Source of the DNA: Plantactinospora mayteni
GTDB taxonomy: Bacteria > Actinomycetota > Actinomycetes > Mycobacteriales > Micromonosporaceae
Assembly: GCF_016862935.1 (NCBI RefSeq)
Contig: NZ_BONX01000018.1
Coordinates: 248,001 to 312,000, forward strand
DNA length: 64,000 nucleotides
Reading direction: 5' to 3'
The notes below the pieces were generated by a model that saw only the letters and a list, made by a program, of their open reading frames with translations, made no database searches and was not told the DNA's origin. Shown in pieces: positions 50,804-59,939 of the stretch. Made by a program: the position numbers and the translations under genes. Each line of letters opens with the position of its first letter. The stretch's first letter is position 1.

Positions 50804-53638
50804 ATGTCGGCACGGATCCACCTGCCGAGCGGGTTGGTGACATTCATGTTCACCGATATCGAAGGCTCCACGCGGCTGGCCCAGATGCTCGGTCCGGGCT
50901 ACCGGCCGGTGCTGAGCGAGCACCGGCGACTGCTGCGGGCGACCCTCGCCGCCAGTGACGGGACCGAACTCTTCACCGAGGGCGACTCGTTCTTCGTCGC
51001 GTTCGCCGACGCCTCTTCCGCGCTGGACGCCTCGCTGGCCGCGCAGCGCGCGCTGAGTAAACACGAGTGGCCGACCCCGGAGGCCACCCCGCGGGTCCGG
51101 ATGGGACTGCACACCGGCCAGGCCGAACCGCGCGACGGCGAGTACGCCAGCGCCGAGGTGCACCGGGCCGCCCGGATCGCCGCCGCCGCACACGGCGGTC
51201 AGGTGCTCTGCTCCGGCGCGACGGCCCGGCACGCCGCACCGCTGCCGCCCGGCGCATCCCTGCTCGACCTCGGGCTGCACCGGTTGCGCGGCTTCGACGA
51301 CCGGGAGCGGCTCTTCCAACTCGTCGCCCCCGGGCTGGAGCGCCAGTTCCCCCGGCCCCGCACCGCCGACGCGATCCCGCACAACCTGCCGACCCAGGTC
51401 ACCTCGTTCGTGGGGCGGCGGGCGGAGCGGGAGGAGCTGGACCAGCTCATCGACTCCCACCGGCTGGTGACGGTGGTCGGGGCCGGCGGGGCCGGCAAGA
51501 CCCGGCTGGCGGTCGAGCTGGCCGGCGGCGTGGTCGAGTCGTACCCGGACGGGGTCTGGTTCGTCGACATCGCCACCGTCACGGACCCCGGACTGGTCGC
51601 CTTCGCGGTCGCCGCGGTCCTCGGGTTGCGGCCGGAGCCGGGCCGGCCGATGCTGGAGACGCTCGTCGAGTTCGCCGCCTCCCGCCGGATGCTGGTCGTG
51701 CTCGACACCTGCGACGCCCAGCCGGCCGCCTGCGCCGAGGTGATCTCACGACTGCTCGCCGGCGGCAGCGGCGTACGGGTGCTGGCCACCAGCCGGGAGT
51801 CGCTGGGGCTGCCCGGCGAGGTGATCTGGCGGATTCCGCCGCTCTCCGTCGACCCGGCGCCCGGTGGTGGCCCGAGCGAGGCGGTGATCCTGCTGCTCGA
51901 CCGGACCGCTGCGGCCCGGGGCGGGCGCCGGTCCGGCCCGGCCGAGTCGGCCGACCTGCAACGGGTGGTGACCCGGCTGGACGGGCTGCCGCTGGCGATC
52001 GAGCTCGCCGCCGCCCGGCTGCGGGTACTCTCCGCCAGCCAGCTCGCCGAACGGCTGGACGACGTACTCGGTGCGCTGGACGCGGGCCGGGACGACGTGG
52101 AACCCGCCCCGGCGGCGGCCCGGAACTGGGTCGCCAACCAGCAGGACACCGTGGACCTGGCGGCGGCGGCCCGGGGAGTCGCGCCACCCGTCGGTGTCCG
52201 CGCGGTGCAGCGCTCGGCCACCCAGCGGCACGTCACCATGCAGGCCACGGTCACCTGGTCGTACCGGACGCTCGGCCCTCGGGCGGCCAGGCTGCTGCGC
52301 TGGCTGGCGGTCTTCTCCGGCCCGGTCGACCTGGCCACCGTCGAGTGGCTGCTCAACGACGACCCGCTCGATCCACTGTCGGTGCTGGTCGACAAGTCGA
52401 TGATCCAGGCCGAGCCGAACGTCTCCGGCAGCACCTACCGGATGCTCGACCCGATCCGGGCGTACGCGGCGCGGCGGCTGGTCGACGCGGGGGAGGAGCA
52501 GACCGCCCGGGACCGGCACGTGGCCTGGTCACTGCACGCGTTGCAGCGGGCCTACCTGGGTCCGGACGACCGGCCGGTCACCCTCTCGCTCTACGCCCTC
52601 GACCCGCTCGCCGACGAGCTGCGGGCCGCGCTGCGCTGGACGGTCACCGGCGGCAGCGCCCGGCAGGGGCTGCAACTGGCCAGTGGGCTGGACGAGTGGT
52701 GGCGGGAGCGAGGGCTGGCCCGGGAGGGGCGGTTGTGGCTGTTCCGGCTCTACGGCCGGATCGCCGAGACCGGCGAGCAGATTCCCGAGGCGGAGCTGGC
52801 GGCGGCGTACCACATGCACTCGCAGCATGCCGGCGCGGACGGTGAGTTCGCCGAGGAGCTGCGTTTCTCGCAGCGCGCCGAGTCGGCCGCCCGGCAGGCC
52901 GCCGACGCGGGCCTGCTGATCCGGGTACTCGCCGGCCGGGCCGCGCCGCTGATCGACATGGGACAGTTCGCCGAGGCCGAACGGGTGTGCCGGGAGGTGA
53001 TCGCCGAGGCCGAGGCGGAGGGTGTGGCCGGGGAGGCACTGCTCGCCGTCTACAGCCTGGCCGAGCTGCTCTGGCGCCGGGGTGCCCTGGACGAGGCGGC
53101 CGAGCTGCTCGGCGCGGCCCGGCCGGTGGAGGCGGGCCGGCCGACCGACCGTGGCAAGCGCTCTGTCGACATGCTGCTCGGGATGGTGGCGCTGGCCCGG
53201 GGCGACCTGGTCGCCGCGCACGACCACCTGGTCGTCGCGCTGCGGTCCCGGATGAGCTACGGCTATCTGGCCAGGGCCTGCGACACGGTGAACGCGATCG
53301 CGGTGCGCTGTGCCGGTGGCGGGGACCCGAGATCGGCGGCGCGACTCTTCGGCGCGGCCCAGCTCACCCGCTCGGCGATGCGCTGCACCCCGGGCACGTT
53401 CGGGGCGTACTGGCTCCAGGAGCAGACCTCGCTGCGGAACCTGATGGGGGACGCGGCCTTCGACACCGCGTACGCGGACGGCGCCGAACTGACCCTGGAG
53501 GAGGCGGCGGCGGTGGCCCTGGAGGTCGAGCATCCCGACCTGGCCGCCGGCTCGATCAGGTTCTCCCAGGTCGAGCCTCCAACGCAGCGCACCCGGGCCC
53601 GGGAGAGCGCCGACACGCCTCGGGAGGCCGAGCGCTGA
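50804..53638 (+). CDS. Class III nucleotide cyclase-domain / AAA ATPase / TPR signalling protein
   Basis: 944 residues from ATG 50804 (GGGAGG upstream; ATG 50768 possible). Residues ~8-170 are a class III cyclase domain: VTFMFTDIEGSTRLAQ and LFTEGDSFFVAFADA give the two metal Asp, while the usual VNRAAR is EVHRAARI (Asn to His). An NB-ARC-like ATPase follows (FVGRRAEREEL, VVGAGGAGKTRLAVELAGG, MLVVLDTCD, GLPLAIELAAARLR) and a C-terminal TPR-like array. There is no LuxR HTH at the end. Family known from mycobacteria and other actinomycetes; signal and product not established. Confidence 0.85.
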   Translation: MSARIHLPSGLVTFMFTDIEGSTRLAQMLGPGYRPVLSEHRRLLRATLAASDGTELFTEGDSFFVAFADASSALDASLAAQRALSKHEWPTPEATPRVRMGLHTGQAEPRDGEYASAEVHRAARIAAAAHGGQVLCSGATARHAAPLPPGASLLDLGLHRLRGFDDRERLFQLVAPGLERQFPRPRTADAIPHNLPTQVTSFVGRRAEREELDQLIDSHRLVTVVGAGGAGKTRLAVELAGGVVESYPDGVWFVDIATVTDPGLVAFAVAAVLGLRPEPGRPMLETLVEFAASRRMLVVLDTCDAQPAACAEVISRLLAGGSGVRVLATSRESLGLPGEVIWRIPPLSVDPAPGGGPSEAVILLLDRTAAARGGRRSGPAESADLQRVVTRLDGLPLAIELAAARLRVLSASQLAERLDDVLGALDAGRDDVEPAPAAARNWVANQQDTVDLAAAARGVAPPVGVRAVQRSATQRHVTMQATVTWSYRTLGPRAARLLRWLAVFSGPVDLATVEWLLNDDPLDPLSVLVDKSMIQAEPNVSGSTYRMLDPIRAYAARRLVDAGEEQTARDRHVAWSLHALQRAYLGPDDRPVTLSLYALDPLADELRAALRWTVTGGSARQGLQLASGLDEWWRERGLAREGRLWLFRLYGRIAETGEQIPEAELAAAYHMHSQHAGADGEFAEELRFSQRAESAARQAADAGLLIRVLAGRAAPLIDMGQFAEAERVCREVIAEAEAEGVAGEALLAVYSLAELLWRRGALDEAAELLGAARPVEAGRPTDRGKRSVDMLLGMVALARGDLVAAHDHLVVALRSRMSYGYLARACDTVNAIAVRCAGGGDPRSAARLFGAAQLTRSAMRCTPGTFGAYWLQEQTSLRNLMGDAAFDTAYADGAELTLEEAAAVALEVEHPDLAAGSIRFSQVEPPTQRTRARESADTPREAER

Positions 53639-53789
53639 CCCGGACCCACGGCATCCCGCGCTGCCGAGCCTGGTGTCGCGGCCACCGCCCGGGCGCGACG
53701 ATCGAGGCTTCGGCACCGGTGCGGTCGCCCGCAGGACGGCGATGCTCCCGCACCCCGAGGGGCGCGGGAGCATCGGAGCAGGGCGGCGG

Positions 53790-53978
53790 TCAGAGGTCCT
53801 TGGCGAGATCGACGAATGTGCGCCAGGACTCGGGGCGGAACGCCAGGACCGGGCCGGTCGGGTCCTTGCTGTCCCGGACGGCGACCACCTCCGAGAGGTT
53901 GTCCGCCACCTCTACGCAGGCACCGCCGTTACCACCGGACCGGGTCGACTTGCGCCACAGCGCCCCAGTTAGGTCCAT
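53790..53978 (-). CDS. DUF397 protein
   Basis: 62 residues: ALWRKSTRSGGNGGACVEVA, then VAVRDSKDPTGPVLAF and WRTFVDLAK, the full DUF397 pattern. These small proteins are partners, probably toxin-like or regulatory, of the XRE proteins they follow. It overlaps the end of the XRE gene by ~10 nt. Confidence 0.92.
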   Translation of the reverse strand: MDLTGALWRKSTRSGGNGGACVEVADNLSEVVAVRDSKDPTGPVLAFRPESWRTFVDLAKDL

Positions 53979-54766
53979 ATCTTCGACACTTCCTTGATCA
54001 ATTCGAGTGACTGCTTAACGGGAAGGGCATAGTTCCGCACTACCTCCCACATTCGCGCCAGTCTAGCAATATCGCCCAGTTGATCCACAATCTGCGCCTT
54101 GAGCTGATTGTCGGCATATCCGATCCGGCTGTCGTCCGGCATCTCGGCGATGATGAACTGCCCGGCCAGCCCGAGATAGATCCCGGTGCTGGCCGGGACG
54201 ACCTGCACCTGGACGTGGTCCAGTTCGGCTAGCGAGATGATCCGGTCCACCTGTTCGCGCATCAGCCCGGGCTGCTCCGGGGCCGGCCGGCGCAGTACCG
54301 CCTCGTCGATCACCGAGATGAGCTGCGGCGGGGCCTCCCGGTTGAGGATCGCCTGCCGAGCCAACCGGGAGGCGACGTGCCGGTCGATCTCCTCGGCGGT
54401 GAACCGGCCGCCGGCCAGCGTCGCCCGAGCATACGCCTCGGTCTGCAACAGCCCGGGCACGTACGCCGGCTCGAACCAGCGGAGCAGCACCGCCTCCCGC
54501 TCGATCTCGATCCAGTCCCGCAGCCAGATCGGCGCGCTGTCGAAGCTGGCGAGCTTGACCAGGAGCCGGGTGTACGCGCCCCCGGTCTGGAACGCCCGGT
54601 CCACGGCGGCCACGTAGTCGCCGGTCGGTGGCCGGTGCCGCGTCTCCACCGAGCTGACGTGGGTCGGAGAGAACTTGACCGTCCGGGCCCACTCCTCCTG
54701 GGTCATCGCCCGGGATGTCCGTGCCTCGATCAACTCCTCGACCAGGAGGTCCACAGCCGCGCCCAT
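53969..54766 (-). CDS. XRE regulator with DUF5753 domain
   Basis: 265 residues from ATG 54766 (GGAGGG 6 nt upstream). HTH at residues ~10-60 (ARTSRAMTQEEWARTVKFSP, then THVSSVETRHRPP), followed by DUF5753 (EREAVLLRWFEPAYVPGLLQ, TEAYARATL, DEAVLRRP, HVQVQVVPASTGIYLGLAGQ). Forms an operon with the DUF397 gene; such pairs are very frequent in actinomycetes and related to BldB/WhiJ-type developmental control. Confidence 0.92.
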   Translation of the reverse strand: MGAAVDLLVEELIEARTSRAMTQEEWARTVKFSPTHVSSVETRHRPPTGDYVAAVDRAFQTGGAYTRLLVKLASFDSAPIWLRDWIEIEREAVLLRWFEPAYVPGLLQTEAYARATLAGGRFTAEEIDRHVASRLARQAILNREAPPQLISVIDEAVLRRPAPEQPGLMREQVDRIISLAELDHVQVQVVPASTGIYLGLAGQFIIAEMPDDSRIGYADNQLKAQIVDQLGDIARLARMWEVVRNYALPVKQSLELIKEVSKIWT

Positions 54767-55013
54767 CACGCACCCTCCACTCGGAATCTGCCGGTATCTA
54801 CGCGGCCCACTCACGACTACGCATACGCCATGACTTAACTGCGCAAAGGGGCCGTATCACCATCCACAGTAGTTACCTCTACACCAGACTGTCACCGACG
54901 GGTCCGCTCCGGGTCGTTTCCGGGGGGAGAGCGGTACCCGCGCGGGGACCGCTCGGAGCCGGCACCGCACGAGCGGTCCCCGCCTCCGGACCGAACGCGG
55001 AGGGGGTCGCAAG

Positions 55014-55364
55014 ATGAGCTGGTTACGCCGTACGCGCGATCGACATCGGAGGGACTGGCGCCGACTCTGGCGGTACTGCCGGTGTGGCCACCGATGGAGA
55101 TGTCCCGACTCGACGGCCCAGGCACGGTCGGCCGGGCCGCCCCTGTCGCCGGCCCGGATCTCCGGGGCCGTCGACCCGCCGCCCGCACCGGCCCGGGTCC
55201 GGCCGACGAACCAGCGGCTCACCTGGGACCGCCCCGTCGGTAGCCTGGCCGGCCGCGCCGGGCAGGATCCGGGCGCACGAGCGGGGCAACCCGAGAGTGT
55301 GCGCCGGACGGCCCAGTCGGCGGGCCGGTCGCGCCGCCGACAGTTGGCGCGGCGCTCGATCTGA
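55014..55364 (+). CDS. Small basic Cys-containing hypothetical protein
   Basis: 116 residues; GGAGGGGG lies 7 nt before ATG 55014. The N-terminus is strongly basic with Trp (WLRRTRDRHRRDWRRLWRYC) and holds CRCGHRWRCPD, a possible metal-binding Cys cluster. The rest is Pro/Ala/Arg-rich and low in information, so the true protein could be shorter. Divergent from the XRE/DUF397 operon, an arrangement seen in related genomes. Function unknown. Confidence 0.6.
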   Translation: MSWLRRTRDRHRRDWRRLWRYCRCGHRWRCPDSTAQARSAGPPLSPARISGAVDPPPAPARVRPTNQRLTWDRPVGSLAGRAGQDPGARAGQPESVRRTAQSAGRSRRRQLARRSI

Positions 55365-55453
55365 CCCGGCCGGTCCCGCCCCGGCCGAACATCCGGGCCG
55401 GGACGGGCGTCGGGACCGGCGCCGACGGCAATCGGCGCCGGCCCCGACCGGAT

Positions 55454-55552
55454 CAGTGAATCCTTTTCAACCTGAAACCGCGTGGCGCTCAGGCACCGCG
55501 TCCGACCTTGCGGTCCGCCGGACCGCGAGGGGAGGTTGAAAAAGGTTCAGTA
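55454..55552. promoter_or_regulatory. Inverted pair of T-rich motif around a hairpin (copies B and C)
   Basis: Copy B (plus, 55454-55476) starts CAGTGAATCCTTTTCAACCT; copy C is the reverse complement of 55531-55552 and reads TACTGAACCTTTTTCAACCT. They point toward each other and enclose ~54 bp with a perfect GCGGTCC-GCC-GGACCGC hairpin (55510-55526). The element lies between convergent genes (ends 55364 and 55582), so it may be a terminator, a mobile-element remnant or a regulator-bound site. Confidence 0.55.
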
Positions 55553-55581
55553 CCGCGACTGGGGGAGTGGGGACGCGGAGG

Positions 55582-56121
55582 TCAGCGGGCCGCAGCCGCC
55601 CGGCGCTCGCCGTCGGCCTTGAGCTTCGCCGCCTTGTCCAGGTCGGACTGGTTGATGATCACCGAGCCGAACGCGCGTACGGCCTGGTAGTAGGTCCAGG
55701 CCAGGCTGTTGCAGGCCGGACGGACGAACGCGTTGTACGTCGCGCAGACCCGACGCAGGTCCTCGTAGAACGCGCTGTCCAGCCGGGCCTTGTTCGGGTC
55801 GAACTGGCCGACCGCCTTGTAGTTGCGGTAGCCGAAGTCGTGCCGGTAGCAGGAGAGCTCGAAGTTGAACCCGAGCGGGTTGTCCGGGCTGGACGAGCAG
55901 TAGTCGGTGCTCCAGTTGAAGGCGTATTCGGCCCAGGCGGCCTGGTTGGTGCGGGCGGCGTTCCAGGCGTTGTAGCTGCTGGCACTGGTCTGGGTCCAGC
56001 TCGACAGCACGGAGAGCTTCTGTTCGGGGGTCACCGCGGCCGAGGCGGGGGCGGCGAACCCGAGGAACGCCAGCACCGCGAGCGTACTGGCGGTCAGGGT
56101 GGTGAGCAGACGACGGGACAA
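55582..56121 (-). CDS. Secreted phospholipase A2
   Basis: 179 residues from TTG 56121 (GGAGG 7 nt upstream). Signal peptide with cleavage after APASA. The prokaryotic PLA2 core (PF09056) shows FELSCYRHDFGYRNYK with catalytic His94/Asp95, a pair of Cys around it and a later VCATYNAFVRPACNSLAW. Hydrolyses the sn-2 acyl ester of phospholipids outside the cell, as in Streptomyces violaceoruber PLA2. Single gene. Confidence 0.9.
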   Translation of the reverse strand: MSRRLLTTLTASTLAVLAFLGFAAPASAAVTPEQKLSVLSSWTQTSASSYNAWNAARTNQAAWAEYAFNWSTDYCSSSPDNPLGFNFELSCYRHDFGYRNYKAVGQFDPNKARLDSAFYEDLRRVCATYNAFVRPACNSLAWTYYQAVRAFGSVIINQSDLDKAAKLKADGERRAAAAR

Positions 56122-56345
56122 GGACGTACCTCCGGATAGGAAGGGCTCCCTCGTGGGGAGGCCCGGGCGGGGACGGAGCTGTCACCGGTAGGTGATCTAC
56201 GTGGTGACAGTCTCGGGGCATCGTCGCCCGACGATCTCTATCCGACCTTTATTTTCGTTGACTGGTGCCAGAACAGGCGGATGCTCCGAGGTGGCGTACT
56301 CCCCGGAGCATCCGCGCTGTCGCTGTCAGTATCGGTCGGACCCGC

Positions 56346-58013
56346 TCAGCGGAGTACGAACCACGGCGGGCTGGACTGGCTCTCGTTGGCCAGCCGGTCG
56401 AGGGCGGTCAGGTAGTAGCTGTACCTCCGGCCCGGCTCGGCGCTGCTGTCCAGCCAGGACTGCACGCCTCCGGCGCTGGCCCGGACGGTGCCGACCAGGT
56501 TGCCGGCGTCGGCGAACCCACAGGAGCCCGGCAGGTCGATCCCGTCGAACCGGTAGATCGCGTACGAGGTCGCCCGGCCGAACGGCCCGACCCCGTCAGC
56601 CGGCTGCCGCCAGCGCAGTTCCACGCCGCCCGCCTTCCGGGAGGCGCCGGTCAGCACCGGGAACATCAGCGGCTTGGCCGGCAGGTGGGACATGGTCGGG
56701 ATCAGCGCCGGCCGGGAGTAGTGCTCCGCGGCGTAGACGTCGGTGGCGCCGAGCCGGTTGGCCCGGACCTGCACCGCGCTGAAGTGGACGTTGCCGGCGA
56801 CCTGCGGATAGTCCCGGTTGAAGGTCAGGTGCCTCGACATCTCGGCCGGGTCCTGCCAGGGCGCCGGCTGCGCCGGGTCGGCGATCTTGTAGTCCGCCTG
56901 CCCGATGTAGAGCTGCACCCGGGTACCGGCGACCACCTCGGACCACCAGGGCACCAGCTTGGCGTAGTCGGCCACCGCGAGGCCGATGTTCCAGTAGACC
57001 TGCGGCACGATGTAGTCGATCCACTCCTCCTTCACCCACTTGCGGGTGTCGGCGAAGTTCGCGTCGTACGACTGGGTGCCGTTGGTCTCCGAGCCGAGCG
57101 GGTCGGCCGCCTTGTTCCGCCAGATGCCGAACGGGCTGACCCCGAACTTCACCCACGGCTTGGTCGCCTTGATCCGTTGACCCATCTCCTGCACCAGCAG
57201 GTCGATGTTGTGCCGCCGCCAGTCCGCCTTGCTGGCGAAGCCGGCACCGTACTCCTCGAAGGTGGCCTGGTCGGCGAAGTCCTGCCCGGCCGCCGGGTAG
57301 GGGTAGAAGTAGTCGTCGAAGTGCACGCCGTCGATGTCGTACCGCTTGACGGCGTCCAGCATGGCGGTCTGGACGAACTGGCGTACCTCGGGAATGCCCG
57401 GGTTGTAGTAGAGCCGCGAGCCGGCCGCGTTGACCGGGTAGGCGACGGCCCAGTCCGGGTTCTGCCGGACGGGGTGTCCCGGCGCCAGCTTGCCGACGTC
57501 GGCGCCGGCACCGTCTGGCATGGAGATCCGGTACGGGTTGAACCAGGCGTGGAACTCCAGGTTCCGCTTGTGCGCCTCGGTGACCAGGTACGCCAGCGGA
57601 TCCCAGCCGGGGTCCTGGCCGCGCACCCCGGTCAGGTACTCCGACCAGGGCTCGTGCGGCGACGGCCAGAACGCGTCGGCGGTCGGCCGGACCTGCACGA
57701 CCACCGCGTTGTGGTTGAGTCGCTGGGCCAGGTCGAGCCAGCCGGTGTACTCCGCCCGCTGCGCGGCGATCCGGTCCGGCGCGGTGTACGACGCCTTGGT
57801 CGGCCAGTCGATGTTGACGACGCTCGCGATCCACATCGCCCGGAGCTGCCGTTTCGGGGTGGCGGGATCGGTCGTGCAGCCGGTGTTGCCGGTCCGGGTG
57901 GGTGCGGTGGCGGTGGTGGTGGTCGCGGATGCGGCGTTCGTGGGCGCGGCGGCGACGAGCGAACCGAGCAGCGCGGCGGCCAGCCCGGCGGCTACCAGCC
58001 GATATGGCTTCAT
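56346..58013 (-). CDS. GHL10 family glycoside hydrolase with Fn3-like domain
   Basis: 555 residues from ATG 58013 (AAGGGA upstream); homology begins here although the frame is open beyond. Signal peptide (VAAGLAAALLGSLVAAAPTN). Catalytic GHL10/DUF187 barrel: RAMWIASVVNIDWPTKASYT, YNPGIPEVRQFVQTAMLDAV, DIDGVHFDDYFYPYP, KFGVSPFGIWR, IDYIVPQVYWN. The last ~95 residues form an Fn3-like domain. Such enzymes are uncharacterised glycosidases linked to cell-wall or polysaccharide breakdown. Confidence 0.9.
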   Translation of the reverse strand: MKPYRLVAAGLAAALLGSLVAAAPTNAASATTTTATAPTRTGNTGCTTDPATPKRQLRAMWIASVVNIDWPTKASYTAPDRIAAQRAEYTGWLDLAQRLNHNAVVVQVRPTADAFWPSPHEPWSEYLTGVRGQDPGWDPLAYLVTEAHKRNLEFHAWFNPYRISMPDGAGADVGKLAPGHPVRQNPDWAVAYPVNAAGSRLYYNPGIPEVRQFVQTAMLDAVKRYDIDGVHFDDYFYPYPAAGQDFADQATFEEYGAGFASKADWRRHNIDLLVQEMGQRIKATKPWVKFGVSPFGIWRNKAADPLGSETNGTQSYDANFADTRKWVKEEWIDYIVPQVYWNIGLAVADYAKLVPWWSEVVAGTRVQLYIGQADYKIADPAQPAPWQDPAEMSRHLTFNRDYPQVAGNVHFSAVQVRANRLGATDVYAAEHYSRPALIPTMSHLPAKPLMFPVLTGASRKAGGVELRWRQPADGVGPFGRATSYAIYRFDGIDLPGSCGFADAGNLVGTVRASAGGVQSWLDSSAEPGRRYSYYLTALDRLANESQSSPPWFVLR

Positions 58014-58262
58014 GCGGTGGTCCCTTCGTTGGGCTCCCCGGGGGCGGGGCGGCACGGCGGCCGGGCATCGGCGGTTAGTACCGCCACGCCTATGCCGCTG
58101 GAAGGAAATTTTCACACCGTCGCCACCGGGCGCAAGCCTTCGATCGACCATGGACGCTCCGCCGTACGGTCCGCCGCCGGTGATCCGCCGCGCCGGCCCG
58201 GACGACCCCGCATCCGGCCGCGCCAACAGCAGCAGCGGTACGGCCAGCGCGCAACGCCCTGC

Positions 58263-58505
58263 TCAGCCGCGCTCCGCGAGGGCGGCGACCCTGGCCAGCG
58301 CCTCGATCCGGCCCTGCGGCAGGCCGTCCCGGTCGAGCCGTTCGCCGACGATCCAGACCCACTCGTCCTGGTAATAGTGTGAGATGTCGTGCCGGACCTG
58401 CTCGACCCGGAGCCGGAGCGGGTAGCCGCCGTACCGCCAGTCCTCCGGGTGGAGCTGGACTATCGTCCCGGCGGCCAGGTCGGGGACTGCGGGCAGCGTG
58501 GTCAC
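58263..58505 (-). CDS. Small conserved hypothetical protein (80 aa)
   Basis: GTG 58505 follows GGAGGT by 4 nt; the frame is open to 58568 but Pro-rich there. The protein reads LPAVPDLAAGTIVQLHPEDW, then RLRVEQVRHDISHYYQDEWV with aromatic residues, and VAALAERG at the end. A single beta-rich domain is likely. No family is known to me; single gene. Confidence 0.62.
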   Translation of the reverse strand: MTTLPAVPDLAAGTIVQLHPEDWRYGGYPLRLRVEQVRHDISHYYQDEWVWIVGERLDRDGLPQGRIEALARVAALAERG

Positions 58506-58762
58506 GGCACCTCCAGGCGACGGGGGAGTGTTGGGCGGCGCGGGGGTTCGGTGGGCGAATGACCGCATCTGACATCACAGCGTGCTAATTCGACGGCACC
58601 CAGCGCAACGTATCGCACCAAAATTTCGGCACGATGCATGGCCGGACGCCCGGCCACAACCCGGCTTGTCGGCCCCGATCCGGGTGCCCGGCCAACCCGG
58701 TGCGATGATCCCGGCTATGTTGTGGGCGTGCGGGCGGGGGCGGCGATGAGGCGGGATGGGCG

Positions 58763-59791
58763 ATGATCCACTTTCCCGCCATCCGCAGGGGGCCACTGCG
58801 GGCGCTGGGCCAGCGGCTCGCCGCCGCGATCGGCCTCGTGCTGCTGATCGTCGCCGTGGTCTACCTCGGCCGCGCCGGCTACCGTGACGTCAACGAGGAC
58901 GGGATCACCCTTCTCGACTCCTTCTACTATGCGGTGGTCTCCCTCTCCACCACCGGATACGGCGACATCACGCCGGTCACCCCGGGAACCCGGCTGATCA
59001 ACGTACTGGTGATCACCCCGGCCCGGGTGCTGTTCCTGATCATCCTGGTCGGCACCACCCTGGAAGTCCTGACCGAGCAGTACCGCACCAACCTCCGCTT
59101 GACGCGGTGGAGGAGGAAAGTGAAGGACCACGTCATCATCTGCGGCTACGGCACCAAGGGCCGCAGCGCGATCTCCGCACTGCTCGAAACCGGCTTCGAC
59201 AAGCAGCGGATCCTGGTCGTCGAGCGCAATCCGGCAGCGGTCCGGCAGGCCACCTCGGCCGGACTGGTGGTGGTCGAGGGGAGCGCCACCCGGTCGTCGA
59301 CGCTGAACGAGGCGCACGTCCGGCACGCGAAGTCCGTGATCATCGCAACCGACAGCGACGAGGTCTCCGTACTTGTCACGCTGACCGTACGCCAGCTCAC
59401 CGCGGGCCAGGTCCGGATCATCGCCGCCGCCCGGGAGGCGGAGAACGCCCCGCTGCTGCGGCAGAGCGGGGCGCACCACGTCATCGTCTCGTCGGCGACC
59501 GCCGGCCGGCTGCTCGGCGTCTCCACCTCGGCCCCGCCGCTGATCGACGTCGTCGAGGACCTGCTCACCCCCGGCCAGGGCATGGCGCTGGCGATGCGCT
59601 CGGCCACCCGGGACGAGGTCGGCGTCTCACCGCGCCAACTGGAGGCCCTGGTCATCGCGCTGGTCCGGCGGGGCAAGGTGGTCTCGCTCGCCGACCAGGC
59701 CGCCACCGCCATCGAGACCGGCGACATGCTGGTGTACGTCCGCGACGACCGCTCCAGCAGCGGCAACGCCACCGCCGACCAGACCCGCTGA
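58763..59791 (+). CDS. Two-TM potassium channel with RCK (TrkA-N) domain
   Basis: 342 residues. TM1 (AAAIGLVLLIVAVVYLGRAG), pore helix and selectivity filter STTGYGDITPVTPG, TM2 (LINVLVITPARVLFLIILVG), then RCK domain with Rossmann motif VIICGYGTKGRSAISALLET and a C-terminal TrkA-C-like part. Homologous in layout to MthK/Kch; conducts K+ gated by a cytosolic ligand. The stop codon begins an 18-bp tandem array. Confidence 0.92.
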   Translation: MIHFPAIRRGPLRALGQRLAAAIGLVLLIVAVVYLGRAGYRDVNEDGITLLDSFYYAVVSLSTTGYGDITPVTPGTRLINVLVITPARVLFLIILVGTTLEVLTEQYRTNLRLTRWRRKVKDHVIICGYGTKGRSAISALLETGFDKQRILVVERNPAAVRQATSAGLVVVEGSATRSSTLNEAHVRHAKSVIIATDSDEVSVLVTLTVRQLTAGQVRIIAAAREAENAPLLRQSGAHHVIVSSATAGRLLGVSTSAPPLIDVVEDLLTPGQGMALAMRSATRDEVGVSPRQLEALVIALVRRGKVVSLADQAATAIETGDMLVYVRDDRSSSGNATADQTR

Positions 59792-59893
59792 CGGCTCGTC
59801 CGGCCCTGACGGCTCGGGCAGCCCTGACGGCTCGGGCAGCCCTGACGGCTCGGGCAGCCCTGACGGCTCGGGCAGCCCTGACGGCTCGGGCCC
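59789..59893 (+). repeat. 18-bp tandem array with repeated in-frame stop codons
   Basis: TGACGGCTC recurs at 59789, 59807, 59825, 59843, 59861 and 59879. The first is the stop codon of the channel gene; as the period is 18 bp, all six TGA are in its frame. Units two to five are identical (TGACGGCTCGGGCAGCCC), so expansion is recent. Confidence 0.95.
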
Positions 59894-59924
59894 GCCGACC
59901 GGCCTTCACCGGTCGACGGGCCCG
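59887..59924. terminator. Strong convergent terminator
   Basis: CGGGCCCGCCGACCGG (59887-59902) pairs with CCGGTCGACGGGCCCG (59909-59924), a 16-bp stem with one mismatch and a 6-nt loop, between the channel gene and korB. Confidence 0.75.
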
Positions 59925-59939
59925 TGATCGTCGGACGGG

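Noticed and set aside
59789-59893. CRISPR array
   Set aside because: Units of 18 bp are contiguous without unique spacers and there are no cas genes; same for the 27-bp and 45-bp arrays.
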